64,000 bases of DNA from Alitta virens (GCA_932294295.1 OW028579.1:9298370-9362369), one strand, 5' to 3'. Counted from the first letter of the stretch, positions 36,418 to 50,037 are shown. Notes: generated by a model not told the origin, from the sequence alone. Numbers and translations: made by a program.

Positions 36418-38641
36418 CATTGGCTGTGCTAAGTGGACCTAACTTACTACATCATCGGCGCGGCCTGTGAGTCTGGCATCTCACTGCTAATTGCACTTCC
36501 TACATTTTTGTGTAATCTTGATAATTTAACTGTGCCACGTCGTTCCCTGACGCTACTATTGACTATTTCACTTCGGTGTTGCATTGTTGTCGTTTGTTTT
36601 CTTGTCAGCATCCTGGCTCTCTGCAACGGCCTTGACCCCGCTACGCACGAGTGCCCCACGTGGCTATCATAATGCACGCTTCGTCCTCTGCCTCTCATTG
36701 GCTGTGCTAAGTGTACCTAACTTACTACTTCATCGGCGCGGCCTGAGAGTCTGGCATCTCACTGCTAATTGCACTTCCTACATTTTTGTGTACTCTTGAT
36801 AATTTAACTGTGCCACGTCGTTCCCTGACGCTACTATTGATTATTTCACTTCGGTGTTGCATTGTTGTCGTTTGTTTTCTTGTCAGCATCCTGGCTCTCT
36901 GCAACGGCCTTGACCCCGCTACGCACGAGTGCCCCACGTGGCTATCATAATGCACGCTTCATCCTCTGTCTCTCATTGGCTGTGCTAAGTGTACCTAACT
37001 TACTACTTCATCGGCGCGGCCTGTGAGTCTGGCATCTCACTGCTAAGTGCACTTCCTACATGGCTGTGTACTCTTGATAATTTAACTGTGCCACGTCGTT
37101 CCCTGACGCTACTTTAGACTATTTCACTTCGGTGTTGCATTGTTGTCGTTTGTTTTCTTGTCAGCATCCTGGCTCTCTGCAACGGCCTTGACCCCGCTAC
37201 GCACGAGTGCCCCACGTGGCTATCATAATTCACGCTTCGTCCCCTGCCTCTCATTGGCTGTGCTAAGTGGACCTAACTTACTACATCATCGGCGCGGCCT
37301 GTGAGGCTGGCATCTCACTGCTAATTGCACTTCCTACATTTTTGTGTACTCTTGATAATTTAACTGTGTCACGTCGTTCCCTGACGCTACTATAGAGTAT
37401 TTCACTTCGGTGTTGCGTTGTTGTCGTTTGTTTTCTTGTCAGCATCCGGGCTCTCTGCAACGGCCTTGACCCCGCTACGCACGAGTGCCCCACGTGGCTA
37501 TCATAATGCACGCTTCATCCTCTGCCACTCATTGGCTGTGCTAAGTTGGCCTAACTTACTACTTCATCGGCGCGGCCTGTGAGTCTGGCATCTCACTGCA
37601 AAGTGCACTTCCTACATGGCTGTGTACTCTTGATAATTTAACTGTGCCACGTCGTTCCCTGACGCTACTATAGACTATTTCACTTCGGTGTTGCATTGTT
37701 GTCGTTTGTTTTCTTGTCAGCATCCTGGCTCTCTGCAAAGGCCTTGACCCCGCTACGCACGAGTGCCCCACGTGGCTATCATAATGCACGCTTCGTCCTC
37801 TGCCTCTCATTGGCTGTGCTAAGTGTACTCAACTTACTACTTCATCGGCGCGGCCTGTGAGTCTGGCATCTCACTGCTAATTGCACTTCCTACATTTTTG
37901 TGTATTCTTGATAATTTAACTGTGCCACGTCGTTCCCTGACGCTACTATTGACTATTTCACTTCGGTGTTGCATTGTTGTCGTTTGTTTTCTTGTCAGCA
38001 TCCTGGCTCTCTGCAACGGCCTTGACCCCGCTACGCACGAGTGCCCCACGTGGCTATCATAATGCACGCTTCGTCCTCTGCCTCTCATTGGCTGTGCTAA
38101 GTGTACCTAACTTACTTCTTCATCGGCGCGGCCTGAGAGTCTGGCATCTCACTGCTAATTGCACTTCCTACATTTTTGTGTACTCTTGATAATTTAACTG
38201 TGCCACGTCGTTCCCTGACGCTACTATTGATTATTTCACTTCGGTGTTGCATTGTTGTCGTTTGTTTTCTTGTCAGCATCCTGGCTCTCTGCAACGGCCT
38301 TGACCCCGCTACGCACGAGTGCCCCACGTGGCTATCATAATGCACGCTTCATCCTCTGCCTCTCATTGGCTGTGCTAAGTGGACCTAACTTACTACTTCA
38401 TCGGCGCGGCCTGTGAGTCTGGCATCTCACTGCTAAGTGCACTTCCTACATGGCTGTGTACTCTTGATAATTTAACTGTGCCACGTCGTTCCCTGACGCT
38501 ACTTTAGACTATTTCACTTCGGTGTTGCATTGTTGTCGTTTGTTTTCTTGTCAGCATCCTGGCTCTCTGCAACGGCCTTGACCCCGCTACGCACGAGTGC
38601 CCCACGTGGCTATCATAATTCACGCTTCGTCCCCTGCCTCT
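36418..38641 (+). repeat. Segment M B C D E F B C
   Basis: Eight monomers, 2224 bp, matching 22239 onward at offset 14179. The M copy shares GTGTAATCTTG with the copy at 22239. Confidence 0.83.
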
Positions 38642-41600
38642 CATTGGCTGTGCTAAGTGGACCTAACTTACTACATCATCGGCGCGGCCTGTGAGGCTGG
38701 CATCTCACTGCTAATTGCACTTCCTACATTTTTGTGTACTCTTGATAATTTAACTGTGTCACGTCGTTCCCTGACGCTACTAAAGAGTATTTCACTTCGG
38801 TGTTGCGTTGTTGTCGTTTGTTTTCTTGTCAGCATCCGGGCTCTCTGCAACGGCCTTGACCCCGCTACGCACGAGTGCCCCACGTGGCTATCATAATGCA
38901 CGCTTCATCCTCTGCCACTCATTGGCTGTGCTAAGTTGGCCTAACTTACTACTTCATCGGCGCGGCCTGTGAGTCTGGCATCTCACTGCAAAGTGCACTT
39001 CCTACATGGCTGTGTACTCTTGATAATTTAACTGTGCCACGTCGTTCCCTGATGCTACTATAGACTATTTCACTTCGGTGTTGCATTGTTGTCGTTTGTT
39101 TTCTTGTCAGCATCCTGGCTCTCTGCAAAGGCCTTGACCCCGCTACGCACGAGTGCCCCACGTGGCTATCATAATGCACGCTTCGTCCTCTGCCTCTCAT
39201 TGGCTGTGCTAAGTGTACTCAACTTACTACTTCATCGGCGCGGCCTGTGAGTCTGGCATCTCACTGCTAATTGCACTTCCTACATTTTTGTGTATTCTTG
39301 ATAATTTAACTGTGCCACGTCGTTCCCTGACGCTACTATTGACTATTTCACTTCGGTGTTGCATTGTTGTCGTTTGTTTTCTTGTCAGTATCCTGGCTCT
39401 CTGCAACGGCCTTGACCCCGCTACGCACGAGTGCCCCACGTGGCTATCATAATGCACGCTTCGTCCTCTGCCTCTCATTGGCTGTGCTAAGTGTACCTAA
39501 CTTACTACTTCATCGGCGCGGCCTGAGAGTCTGGCATCTCACTGCTAATTGCACTTCCTACATTTTTGTGTACTCTTGATAATTTAACTGTGTCACGTCG
39601 TTCCCTGACGCTACTATTGATTATTTCACTTCGGTGTTGCATTGTTGTCGTTTGTTTTCTTGTCAGCATCCGGGCTCTCTGCAACGGCCTTGACCCCGCT
39701 ACGCACGAGTGCCCCACGTGGCTATCATAATGCACGCTTCATCCTCTGCCTCTCATTGGCTGTGCTAAGTGGACCTAACTTACTACATCATCGGCGCGGC
39801 CTGTGAGTCTGGCATCTCACTGCTAATTGCACTTCCTACATTTTTGTGTACTCTTGATAATTTAACTGTGCCACGTCGTTCCCTGACGCTACTATTGACT
39901 ATTTCACTTCGGTGTTGCATTGTTGTCGTTTGTTTTCTTGTCAGCATCCTGGCTCTCTGCAACGGCCTTGACCCCGCTACGCACGAGTGCCGCACGTGGC
40001 TATCATAATGCACGCTTCATCCTCTGCCTCTCATTGGCTGTGCTAAGTGGACCTAACTTACTACATCATCGGCGCGGCCTGTGAGTCTGGCATCTCACTG
40101 CTAATTGCACTTCCTACATTTTTGTGTACTCTTGATAATTTAACTGTGCCACGTCGTTCCCTGACGCTACTATAGAGTATTTCACTTCGGTGTTGCTTTG
40201 TTGTCGTTTGTTTTCTTGTCAGCATCCTGGCTCTCTGCAACGGCCTTGACCCCGCTACGCACGAGTGCCCCACGTGGCTATCATAATGCACGCTTCGTCC
40301 CCTGCCTCTCATTGGCTGTGCTAAGTGGACCTAACTTACTACATCATCGGCGCGGCCTGTGAGGCTGGCATCTCACTGCTAATTGCACTTCCTACATTTT
40401 TGTGTACTCTTGATAATTTAACTGTGTCACGTCGTTCCCTGACGCTACTATAGAGTATTTCACTTCGGTGTTGCGTTGTTGTCGTTTGTTTTCTTGTCAG
40501 CATCCGGGCTCTCTGCAACGGCCTTGACCCCGCTACGCACGAGTGCCCCACGTGGCTATCATAATGCACGCTTCATCCTCTGCCACTCATTGGCTGTGCT
40601 AAGTTGGCCTAACTTACTACTTCATCGGCGCGGCCTGTGAGTCTGGCATCTCACTGCAAAGTGCACTTCCTACATGGCTGTGTACTCTTGATAATTTAAC
40701 TGTGCCACGTCGTTCCCTGACGCTACTATAGACTATTTCACTTCGGTGTTGCATTGTTGTCGTTTGTTTTCTTGTCAGCATCCTGGCTCTCTGCAAAGGC
40801 CTTGACCCCGCTACGCACGAGTGCCCCACGTGGCTATCATAATGCACGCTTCGTCCTCTGCCTCTCATTGGCTGTGCTAAGTGTACTCAACTTACTACTT
40901 CATCGGCGCGGCCTGTGAGTCTGGCATCTCACTGCTAATTGCACTTCCTACATTTTTGTGTATTCTTGATAATTTAACTGTGCCACGTCGTTCCCTGACG
41001 CTACTATTGACTATTTCACTTCGGTGTTGCATTGTTGTCGTTTGTTTTCTTGTCAGCATCCTGGCTCTCTGCAACGGCCTTGACCCCGCTACGCACGAGT
41101 GCCCCACGTGGCTATCATAATGCACGCTTCGTCCTCTGCCTCTCATTGGCTGTGCTAAGTGTACCTAACTTACTTTTCATCGGCGCGGCCTGAGAGTCTG
41201 GCATCTCACTGCTAATTGCACTTCCTACATTTTTGTGTACTCTTGATAATTTAACTGTGCCACGTCGTTCCCTGACGCTACTATTGATTATTTCACTTCG
41301 GTGTTGCATTGTTGTCGTTTGTTTTCTTGTCAGCATCCTGGCTCTCTGCAACGGCCTTGACCCCGCTACGCACGAGTGCCCCACGTGGCTATCATAATGC
41401 ACGCTTCATCCTCTGCCTCTCATTGGCTGTGCTAAGTGGACCTAACTTACTACTTCATCGGCGCGGCCTGTGAGTCTGGCATCTCACTGCTAAGTGCACT
41501 TCCTACATGGCTGTGTACTCTTGATAATTTAACTGTGCCACGTCGTTCCCTGACGCTACTTTAGACTATTTCACTTCGGTGTTGCATTGTTGTCGTTTGT

Positions 41601-41698
41601 TTTCTTGTCAGCATCCTGGCTCTCTGCAACGGCCTTGACCCCGCTACGCACGAGTGCCCCACGTGGCTATCATAATTCACGCTTCGTCCCCTGCCTCT
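38642..41698 (+). repeat. Eleven-monomer duplication, copy 1
   Basis: Order D' E F B M' G/C D E F B C, 3057 bp. It is one base short because a base is missing near 41174-41177 (CTTACTTTTCATC against CTTACTTCTTCATC). Private changes shared with copy 2: CTAAAGAG (38783 with 41840) and CAGTATCC (near 39389 and 42446). Confidence 0.9.
40032..40309 (+). repeat. Hybrid monomer G/C
   Basis: Class G through TTGCTTTG, then a C-like end with CTTCGTCCCCTG but ATAATGCACG retained. It joins M' to D at the point where the eleven-monomer unit closes on itself. Confidence 0.83.
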
Positions 41699-43366
41699 CA
41701 TTGGCTGTGCTAAGTGGACCTAACTTACTACATCATCGGCGCGGCCTGTGAGGCTGGCATCTCACTGCTAATTGCACTTCCTACATTTTTGTGTACTCTT
41801 GATAATTTAACTGTGTCACGTCGTTCCCTGACGCTACTAAAGAGTATTTCACTTCGGTGTTGCGTTGTTGTCGTTTGTTTTCTTGTCAGCATCCGGGCTC
41901 TCTGCAACGGCCTTGACCCCGCTACGCACGAGTGCCCCACGTGGCTATCATAATGCACGCTTCATCCTCTGCCACTCATTGGCTGTGCTAAGTTGGCCTA
42001 ACTTACTACTTCATCGGCGCGGCCTGTGAGTCTGGCATCTCACTGCAAAGTGCACTTCCTACATGGCTGTGTACTCTTGATAATTTAACTGTGCCACGTC
42101 GTTCCCTGATGCTACTATAGACTATTTCACTTCGGTGTTGCATTGTTGTCGTTTGTTTTCTTGTCAGCATCCTGGCTCTCTGCAAAGGCCTTGACCCCGC
42201 TACGCACGAGTGCCCCACGTGGCTATCATAATGCACGCTTCGTCCTCTGCCTCTCATTGGCTGTGCTAAGTGTACTCAACTTACTACTTCATCGGCGCGG
42301 CCTGTGAGTCTGGCATCTCACTGCTAATTGCACTTCCTACATTTTTGTGTATTCTTGATAATTTAACTGTGCCACGTCGTTCCCTGACGCTACTATTGAC
42401 TATTTCACTTCGATGTTGCATTGTTGTCGTTTGTTTTCTTGTCAGTATCCTGGCTCTCTGCAACGGCCTTGACCCCGCTACGCACGAGTGCCCCACGTGG
42501 CTATCATAATGCACGCTTCGTCCTCTGCCTCTCATTGGCTGTGCTAAGTGTACCTAACTTACTACTTCATCGGCGCGGCCTGAGAGTCTGGCATCTCACT
42601 GCTAATTGCACTTCCTACATTTTTGTGTACTCTTGATAATTTAACTGTGCCACGTCGTTCCCTGACGCTACTATTGATTATTTCACTTCGGTGTTGCATT
42701 GTTGTCGTTTGTTTTCTTGTCAGCATCCGGGCTCTCTGCAACGGCCTTGACCCCGCTACGCACGAGTGCCCCACGTGGCTATCATAATGCACGCTTCATC
42801 CTCTGCCTCTCATTGGCTGTGCTAAGTGGACCTAACTTACTACATCATCGGCGCGGCCTGTGAGTCTGGCATCTCACTGCTAATTGCACTTCCTACATTT
42901 TTGTGTACTCTTGATAATTTAACTGTGCCACGTCGTTCCCTGACGCTACTATTGACTATTTCACTTCGGTGTTGCATTGTTGTCGTTTGTTTTCTTGTCA
43001 GCATCCTGGCTCTCTGCAACGGCCTTGACCCCGCTACGCACGAGTGCCGCACGTGGCTATCATAATGCACGCTTCATCCTCTGCCTCTCATTGGCTGTGC
43101 TAAGTGGACCTAACTTACTACATCATCGGCGCGGCCTGTGAGTCTGGCATCTCACTGCTAATTGCACTTCCTACATTTTTGTGTACTCTTGATAATTTAA
43201 CTGTGCCACGTCGTTCCCTGACGCTACTATAGAGTATTTCACTTCGGTGTTGCTTTGTTGTCGTTTGTTTTCTTGTCAGCATCCTGGCTCTCTGCAACGG
43301 CCTTGACCCCGCTACGCACGAGTGCCCCACGTGGCTATCATAATGCACGCTTCATCCTCTGCCACT
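41699..43366 (+). repeat. Eleven-monomer duplication, copy 2 (first six monomers)
   Basis: D' E F B M' G at offset 3057 from 38642. A private CTTCGATG occurs near 42413. The following monomer (43367) leaves the pattern. Confidence 0.88.
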
Positions 43367-43644
43367 CATTGGCTGTGCTAAGTTGGCCTAACTTACTACT
43401 TCATCGGCGCGGCCTGTGAGTCTGGCATCTCACTGCTAAGTGCACTTCCTACATGGCTGTGTACTCTTGATAATTTAACTGTGCCACGTCTTTCCAATAG
43501 GCTATTATAGAGTATTTCACTTCGGTGTTACGTTGTTGTCGTTAGTTTTCTTGTCAGCATGCTGGCCCTCTACAGCGGCCTTGACCCCGCTACGCACGAG
43601 TGCCCCACGTGGCTATCATAATGCACGCTTCGTCCTCTGCCTCT
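43367..43644 (+). repeat. Hybrid monomer L/K1
   Basis: Starts as L (AAGTTGGCC, CTAAGTGC, ACATGGCTG) and continues as K1 (TTTCCAATAGG, GTTACG, GTCGTTAG). It replaces L C D E I H/K1 of the other module copies, a loss of five monomers. Confidence 0.86.
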
Positions 43645-45868
43645 CATTGGCTGTGCTAAGTGTACCTAACTTAATAATTCATCGGCGCGGCCTGTGAGTC
43701 TGGCATCTCACTGCTAATTGCACTTCCTACATTTTTGTGTACTCTTGATAATTTAACTGTGCCACGTCGTTCCCTGACGCTACTATTGACTATTTCACTT
43801 CGGTGTTGCATTGCTGTCGTTTGTTTTCTTGTCAGCATCCTGGCTCTCTGCAATGGCCTTGACCCCGCTACGCGCGAGTGCCCCACGTGGCTATCATAAT
43901 GCACGCTTCGTTCTCTGTCTCTCATTGGCTGTGCTAAGTGGACCTAACTTACTACTTCATCGGCGCGGCCTGTGAGTCTGGCATCTCACTGCTAAGTGCA
44001 CTTCCTACATGGCTGTGTACTCTTGATAATTTAACTGTGCCACGTCTTTCCAATAGGCTATTATAGAGTATTTCACTTCGGTGTTGCGTTGTTGTCATTA
44101 GTTTTCTTGTCAGCATGCTGGCCCTCTACAGCGGCCTTGACCCCGCTACGCACGAGTGCCCCACGTGGCTATCATAATGCACGCTTCGTCCTCTGCCTCT
44201 CATTGGCTGTGCTAAGTGGACCTAACTTACTACTTCATCGGCGCGGCCTGTGAGTCTGGCATCTCACTGCTGAGTGCACTTCCTACATTTTTGTGTACTC
44301 TTGATAATTTAACTGTGCCACGTTGTTCCCTGACGCTACTATAGACTATTTCACTTCGGTGTTGCGTTGTTGTCGTTTGTTTTCTTGTCAGCATCCTGGC
44401 TCTCTGCAACGGCCTTGACCCCGCTACGCACGAGTGCCCCACGTGGCTATCATAATGCACGCTTCGTCCTCTGCCTCTCATTGGCTGTGCTAAGTGTACC
44501 TAACTTACTACATCATCGGCGCGGCCTGAGAGTCTGGCATCTCACTGCTAATTGCACTTCCTACATTTTTGTGTACTCTTGATAATTTAACTGTGCCACG
44601 TCGTTCCCTGACGCTACTATTGATTATTTCACTTCGGTGTTGCATTGTTGTCGTTTGTTTTCTTGTCAGCATCCTGGCTCTCTGCAACGGCCTTGACCCC
44701 GCTACGCACGAGTGCCCCACGTGGCTATCATAATGCACGCTTCATCCTCTGCCTCTCATTGGCTGTGCTAAGTCGACCTAACTTACTACATCATCGGCGC
44801 GGCCTGTGAGTCTGGCATCTCACTGCTAATTGCACTTCCTACATTTTTGTGTACTCTTGATAATTTAACTGTGCCACGTCGTTCCCTGACGCTACTATAG
44901 AGTATTTCACTTCGGTGTTGCTTTGTTGTCGTTTGTTTTCTTGTCAGCATCCGGGCTCTCTGCAACGGCCTTGACCCCGCTACGCACGAGTGCCCCACGT
45001 GGCTATCATAATGCACGCTTCATCCTCTGCCTCTCATTGGCTGTGCTAAGTGGACCTAACTTACTACTTCATCGGCGCGGCCTGTGAGTCTGGCATCTCA
45101 CTGCTAATTGCACTTCCTACATTTTTGTGTACTCTTGATAATTTAACTGTGCCACGTCGTTCCCTGACGCTACTATTGACTATTTCACTTCGGTGTTGCA
45201 TTGTTGTCGTTTGTTTTCTTGTCAGCATCCTGGCTCTCTGCAACGGCCTTGACCCCGCTACGCACGAGTGCCCCACGTGGCTATCATAATGCACGCTTCA
45301 TCCTCTGCCTCTCATTGGCTGTGCTAAGTGGACCTAACTTACTACATCATCGGCGCGGCCTGTGAGTCTGGCATCTCACTGCTAATTGCACTTCCTACAT
45401 TTTTGTGTACTCTTGATAATTTAACTGTGCCACGTCGTTCCCTGACGCTACTATAGACTATTTCACTTCGGTGTTGCTTTGTTGTCGTTTGTTTTCTTGT
45501 CAGCATTCTGGCTCTCTGCAACGGCCTTGACCCCGCTACGCACGAGTGCCCCACGTGGCTATCATAATGCACGCTTCGTTCTCTGTCTCTCATTGGCTGT
45601 GCTAAGTGGACCTAACTTACTACTTCATCGGCGCGGCCTGTGAGTCTGGCATCTCACTGCTAAGTGCACTTCCTACATGGCTGTGTACTCTTGATAATTT
45701 AACTGTGCCACGTCTTTCCAATAGGCTATTATAGAGTATTTCACTTCGGTGTTGCGTTGTTGTCATTAGTTTTCTTGTCAGCATGCTGGCCCTCTACAGC
45801 GGCCTTGACCCCGCTACGCACGAGTGCCCCACGTGGCTATCATAATGCACGCTTCGTCCTCTGCCTCT
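43645..45868 (+). repeat. Segment J K2 then contracted HOR A B G M G/L K2
   Basis: J starts at 43645, K2 at 43923 and A at 44201. The seven-monomer unit is reduced to six because G and L are fused at 45313-45590 (G start, then ATAGACTATTTC and CAGCATTCTGG of L). Confidence 0.85.
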
Positions 45869-47535
45869 CATTGGCTGTGCTAAGTGGACCTAACTTACTA
45901 CTTCATCGGCGCGGCCTGTGAGTCTGGCATCTCACTGCTGAGTGCACTTCCTACATTTTTGTGTACTCTTGATAATTTAACTGTGCCACGTCGTTCCCTG
46001 ACGCTACTATAGAGTATTTCACTTCGGTGTTGCTTTGTTGTCGTTTGTTTTCTTGTCAGCATCCTGGCTCTCTGCAACGGCCTTGACCCCGCTACGCACG
46101 AGTGCCCCACGTGGCTATCATAATGCACGCTTCATCCTCTGCCACTCATTGGCTGTGCTAAGTTGGTCTAACTTACTACTCATCGGCGCGGCCTGTGAGT
46201 CTGGCATCTCACTGCTAAGTGCACTTCCTACATGGCTGTGTACTCTTGATAATTTAACTGTGCCACGTCGTTCCCTGACGCTACTATAGACTATTTCACT
46301 TCGGTGTTGCTTTGTTGTCGTTTGTTTTCTTGTCAGCATTCTGGCTCTCTGCAACGGCCTTGACCCCGCTACGCACGAGTGCCCCACGTGGCTATCATAA
46401 TGCACGCTTCGTTCTCTGTCTCTCATTGGCTGTGCTAAGTGGACCTAACTTACTACTTCATCGGCGCGGCCTGTGAGTCTGGCATCTCACTGCTAAGTGC
46501 ACTTCCTACATGGCTGTGTACTCTTGATAATTTAACTGTGCCACGTCTTTCCAATAGGCTATTATAGAGTATTTCACTTCGGTGTTGCGTTGTTGTCATT
46601 AGTTTTCTTGTCAGCATGCTGGCCCTCTACAGCGGCCTTGACCCCGCTACGCACGAGTGCCCCACGTGGCTATCATAATGCACGCTTCGTCCTCTGCCTC
46701 TCATTGGCTGTGCTAAGTGGACCTAACTTACTACTTCATCGGCGCGGCCTGTGAGTCTGGCATCTCACTGCTGAGTGCACTTCCTACATTTTTGTGTACT
46801 CTTGATAATTTAACTGTGCCACGTCGTTCCCTGACGCTACTATAGACTATTTCACTTCGGTGTTGCGTTGTTGTCGTTTGTTTTCTTGTCAGCATCCTGG
46901 CTCTCTGCAACGGCCTTGACCCCGCTACGCACGAGTGCCCCACGTGGCTATCATAATGCACGCTTCGTCCTCTGCCTCTCATTGGCTGTGCTAAGTGTAC
47001 CTAACTTACTACTTCATCAGCGCGGCCTGAGAGTCTGGCATCTCACTGCTAATTGCACTTCCTACATTTTTGTGTACTCTTGATAATTTAACTGTGCCAC
47101 GTCGTTCCCTGACGCTACTATTGATTATTTCACTTCGGTGTTGCATTGTTGTCGTTTGTTTTCTTGTCAGCATCCTGGCTCTCTGCAACGGCCTTGACCC
47201 CGCTACGCACGAGTGCCCCACGTGGCTATCATAATGCACGCTTCATCCTCTGTTTCTCATTGGCTGTGCTAAGTGTACCTAACTTACTACATCATCGGCG
47301 CGGCCTGAGAGTCTGGCATCTCACTGCTAATTGCACTTCCTACATTTTTGTGTACTCTTGATAATTTAACTGTGCCACGTCGTTCCCTGACGCTACTATT
47401 GATTATTTCACTTCGGTGTTGCATTGTTGTCGTTTGTTTTCTTGTCAGCATCCTGGCTCTCTGCAACGGCCTTGACCCCGCTACGCACGAGTGCCCCACG
47501 TGGCTATCATAATTCACGCTTCGTCCCCTGCCTCT
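45869..47535 (+). repeat. Segment A/G L K2 A B B/C
   Basis: 45869-46146 is a hybrid starting as A (CTGCTGAGTGC) and ending as G (ATAGAGTATTTC, GCTTTG). The L copy at 46147 lacks one T near 46180. The last monomer (47258) starts as B and ends as C (CATAATTCACGC), so a separate C is missing before D at 47536. Confidence 0.84.
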
Positions 47536-50037
47536 CATTGGCTGTGCTAAGTGGACCTAACTTACTACATCATCGGCGCGGCCTGTGAGGCTGGCATCTC
47601 ACTGCTAATTGCACTTCCTACATTTTTGTGTACTCTTGATAATTTAACTGTGTCACGTCGTTCCCTGACGCTACTATAGAGTATTTCACTTCGGTGTTGC
47701 GTTGTTGTCGTTTGTTTTCTTGTCAGCATCCGGGCTCTCTGCAACGGCCTTGACCCCGCTACGCACGAGTGCCCCACGTGGCTATCATAATGCACGCTTC
47801 ATCCTCTGCCACTCATTGGCTGTGCTAAGTTGGCCTAACTTACTACTTCATCGGCGCGGCCTGTGAGTCTGGCATCTCACTGCAAAGTGCACTTCCTACA
47901 TGGCTGTGTACTCTTGATAATTTAACTGTGCCACGTCGTTCCCTGACGCTACTATAGACTATTTCACTTCGGTGTTGCATTGTTGTCGTTTGTTTTCTTG
48001 TCAGCATCCTGGCTCTCTGCAAAGGCCTTGACCCCGCTACGCACGAGTGCCCCACGTGGCTATCATAATGCACGCTTCGTCCTCTGCCTCTCATTGGCTG
48101 TGCTAAGTGTACTCAACTTACTACTTCATCGGCGCGGCCTGTGAGTCTGGCATCTCACTGCTAATTGCACTTCCTACATTTTTGTGTATTCTTGATAATT
48201 TAACTGTGCCACGTCGTTCCCTGACGCTACTATTGACTATTTCACTTCGGTGTTGCATTGTTGTCGTTTGTTTTCTTGTCAGCATCCTGGCTCTCTGCAA
48301 CGGCCTTGACCCCGCTACACACGAGTGCCCCACGTGGCTATCATAATGCACGCTTCGTCCTCTGCCTCTCATTGGCTGTGCTAAGTGTACCTAACTTACT
48401 ACTTCATCGGCGCGGCCTGAGAGTCTGGCATCTCACTGCTAATTGCACTTCCTACATTTTCGTGTACTCTTGATAATTTAACTGTGCCACGTCGTTCCCT
48501 GACGCTACTATTGATTATTTCACTTCGGTGTTGCATTGTAGTCGTTTGTTTTCTTGTCAGCATCCTGGCTCTCTGCAACGGCCTTGACCCCGCTACGCAC
48601 GAGTGCCCCACGTGGCTATCATAATGCACGCTTCATCCTCTGCCTCTCATTGGCTGTGCTAAGTGGACCTAACTTACTACATCATCGGCGCGGCCTGTGA
48701 GTCTGGCATCTCACTGCTAATTGCACTTCCTACATTTTTGTGTACTCTTGATAATTTAACTGTGCCACGTCGTTCCCTGACGCTACTATTGACTATTTCA
48801 CTTCGGTGTTGCATTGTTGTCGTTTGTTTTCTTGTCAGCATCCTGGCTCTCTGCAACGGCCTTGACCCCGCTACGCACGAGTGCCGCACGTGGCTATCAT
48901 AATGCACGCTTCATCCTCTGCCTCTCATTGGCTGTGCTAAGTGGACCTAACTTACTACATCATCGGCGCGGCCTGTGAGTCTGGCATCTCACTGCTAATT
49001 GCACTTCCTACATTTTTGTGTACTCTTGATAATTTAACTGTGCCACGTCGTTCCCTGACGCTACTATAGAGTATTTCACTTCGGTGTTGCATTGTTGTCG
49101 TTTGTTTTCTTGTCAGCATCCTGGCTCTCTGCAAAGGCCTTGACCCCGCTACGCACGAGTGCCCCACGTGGCTATCATAATGCACGCTTCGTCCTCTGCC
49201 TCTCATTGGCTGTGCTAAGTGTACTCAACTTACTACTTCATCGGCGCGGCCTGTGAGTCTGGCATCTCACTGCTAATTGCACTTCCTACATTTTTGTGTA
49301 TTCTTGATAATTTAACTGTGCCACGTCGTTCCCTGACGCTACTATTGACTATTTCACTTCGGTGTTGCATTGTTGTCGTTTGTTTTCTTGTCAGCATCCT
49401 GGCTCTCTGCAACGGCCTTGACCCCGCTACGCACGAGTGCCCCACGTGGCTATCATAATGCACGCTTCGTCCTCTGCCTCTCATTGGCTGTGCTAAGTGT
49501 ACCTAACTTACTACTTCATCGGCGCGGCCTGAGAGTCTGGCATCTCACTGCTAATTGCACTTCCTACATTTTTGTGTACTCTTGATAATTTAACTGTGCC
49601 ACGTCGTTCCCTGACGCTACTATTGATTATTTCACTTCGGTGTTGCATTGTTGTCGTTTGTTTTCTTGTCAGCATCCTGGCTCTCTGCAACGGCCTTGAC
49701 CCCGCTACGCACGAGTGCCCCACGTGGCTATCATAATGCACGCTTCATCCTCTGCCTCTCATTGGCTGTGCTAAGTGGACCTAACTTACTACATCATCGG
49801 CGCGGCCTGTGAGTCTGGCATCTCACTGCTAATTGCACTTCCTACATTTTTGTGTACTCTTGATAATTTAACTGTGCCACGTCGTTCCCTGACGCTACTA
49901 TTGACTATTTCACTTCGGTGTTGCATTGTTGTCGTTTGTTTTCTTGTCAGCATCCTGGCTCTCTGCAACGGCCTTGACCCCGCTACGCACGAGTGCCGCA
50001 CGTGGCTATCATAATGCACGCTTCATCCTCTGCCTCT
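47536..50037 (+). repeat. D E, then four-monomer unit F B M' G/E followed by F B M'
   Basis: F starts at 48092 and again at 49204 (offset 1112). The joint is the hybrid at 48926-49203, which starts as G (CTACATC, ATAGAGTATTTC) and ends as E (GCATTG, CTGCAAAGGCC). The first B (48370) has private changes CATTTTCGTG and ATTGTAGTCG not seen in the second. Confidence 0.85.

Larger units (their letters stand above)
28355..40031 (+). repeat. Segmental duplication, copy 2 (11.7 kb)
   Basis: Same class order as 15290-25852 but with one extra B-C-D-E block (35028-36139). Partners of the copy-1 private sites are at 31370, 31936, 32664, 32698 and 33372. Copy-specific differences include GCCACGATGTTCC near 28477, CCCCACTACG near 29966, and absence of the CATCCAGGC seen near 16876. 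Confidence 0.9.
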
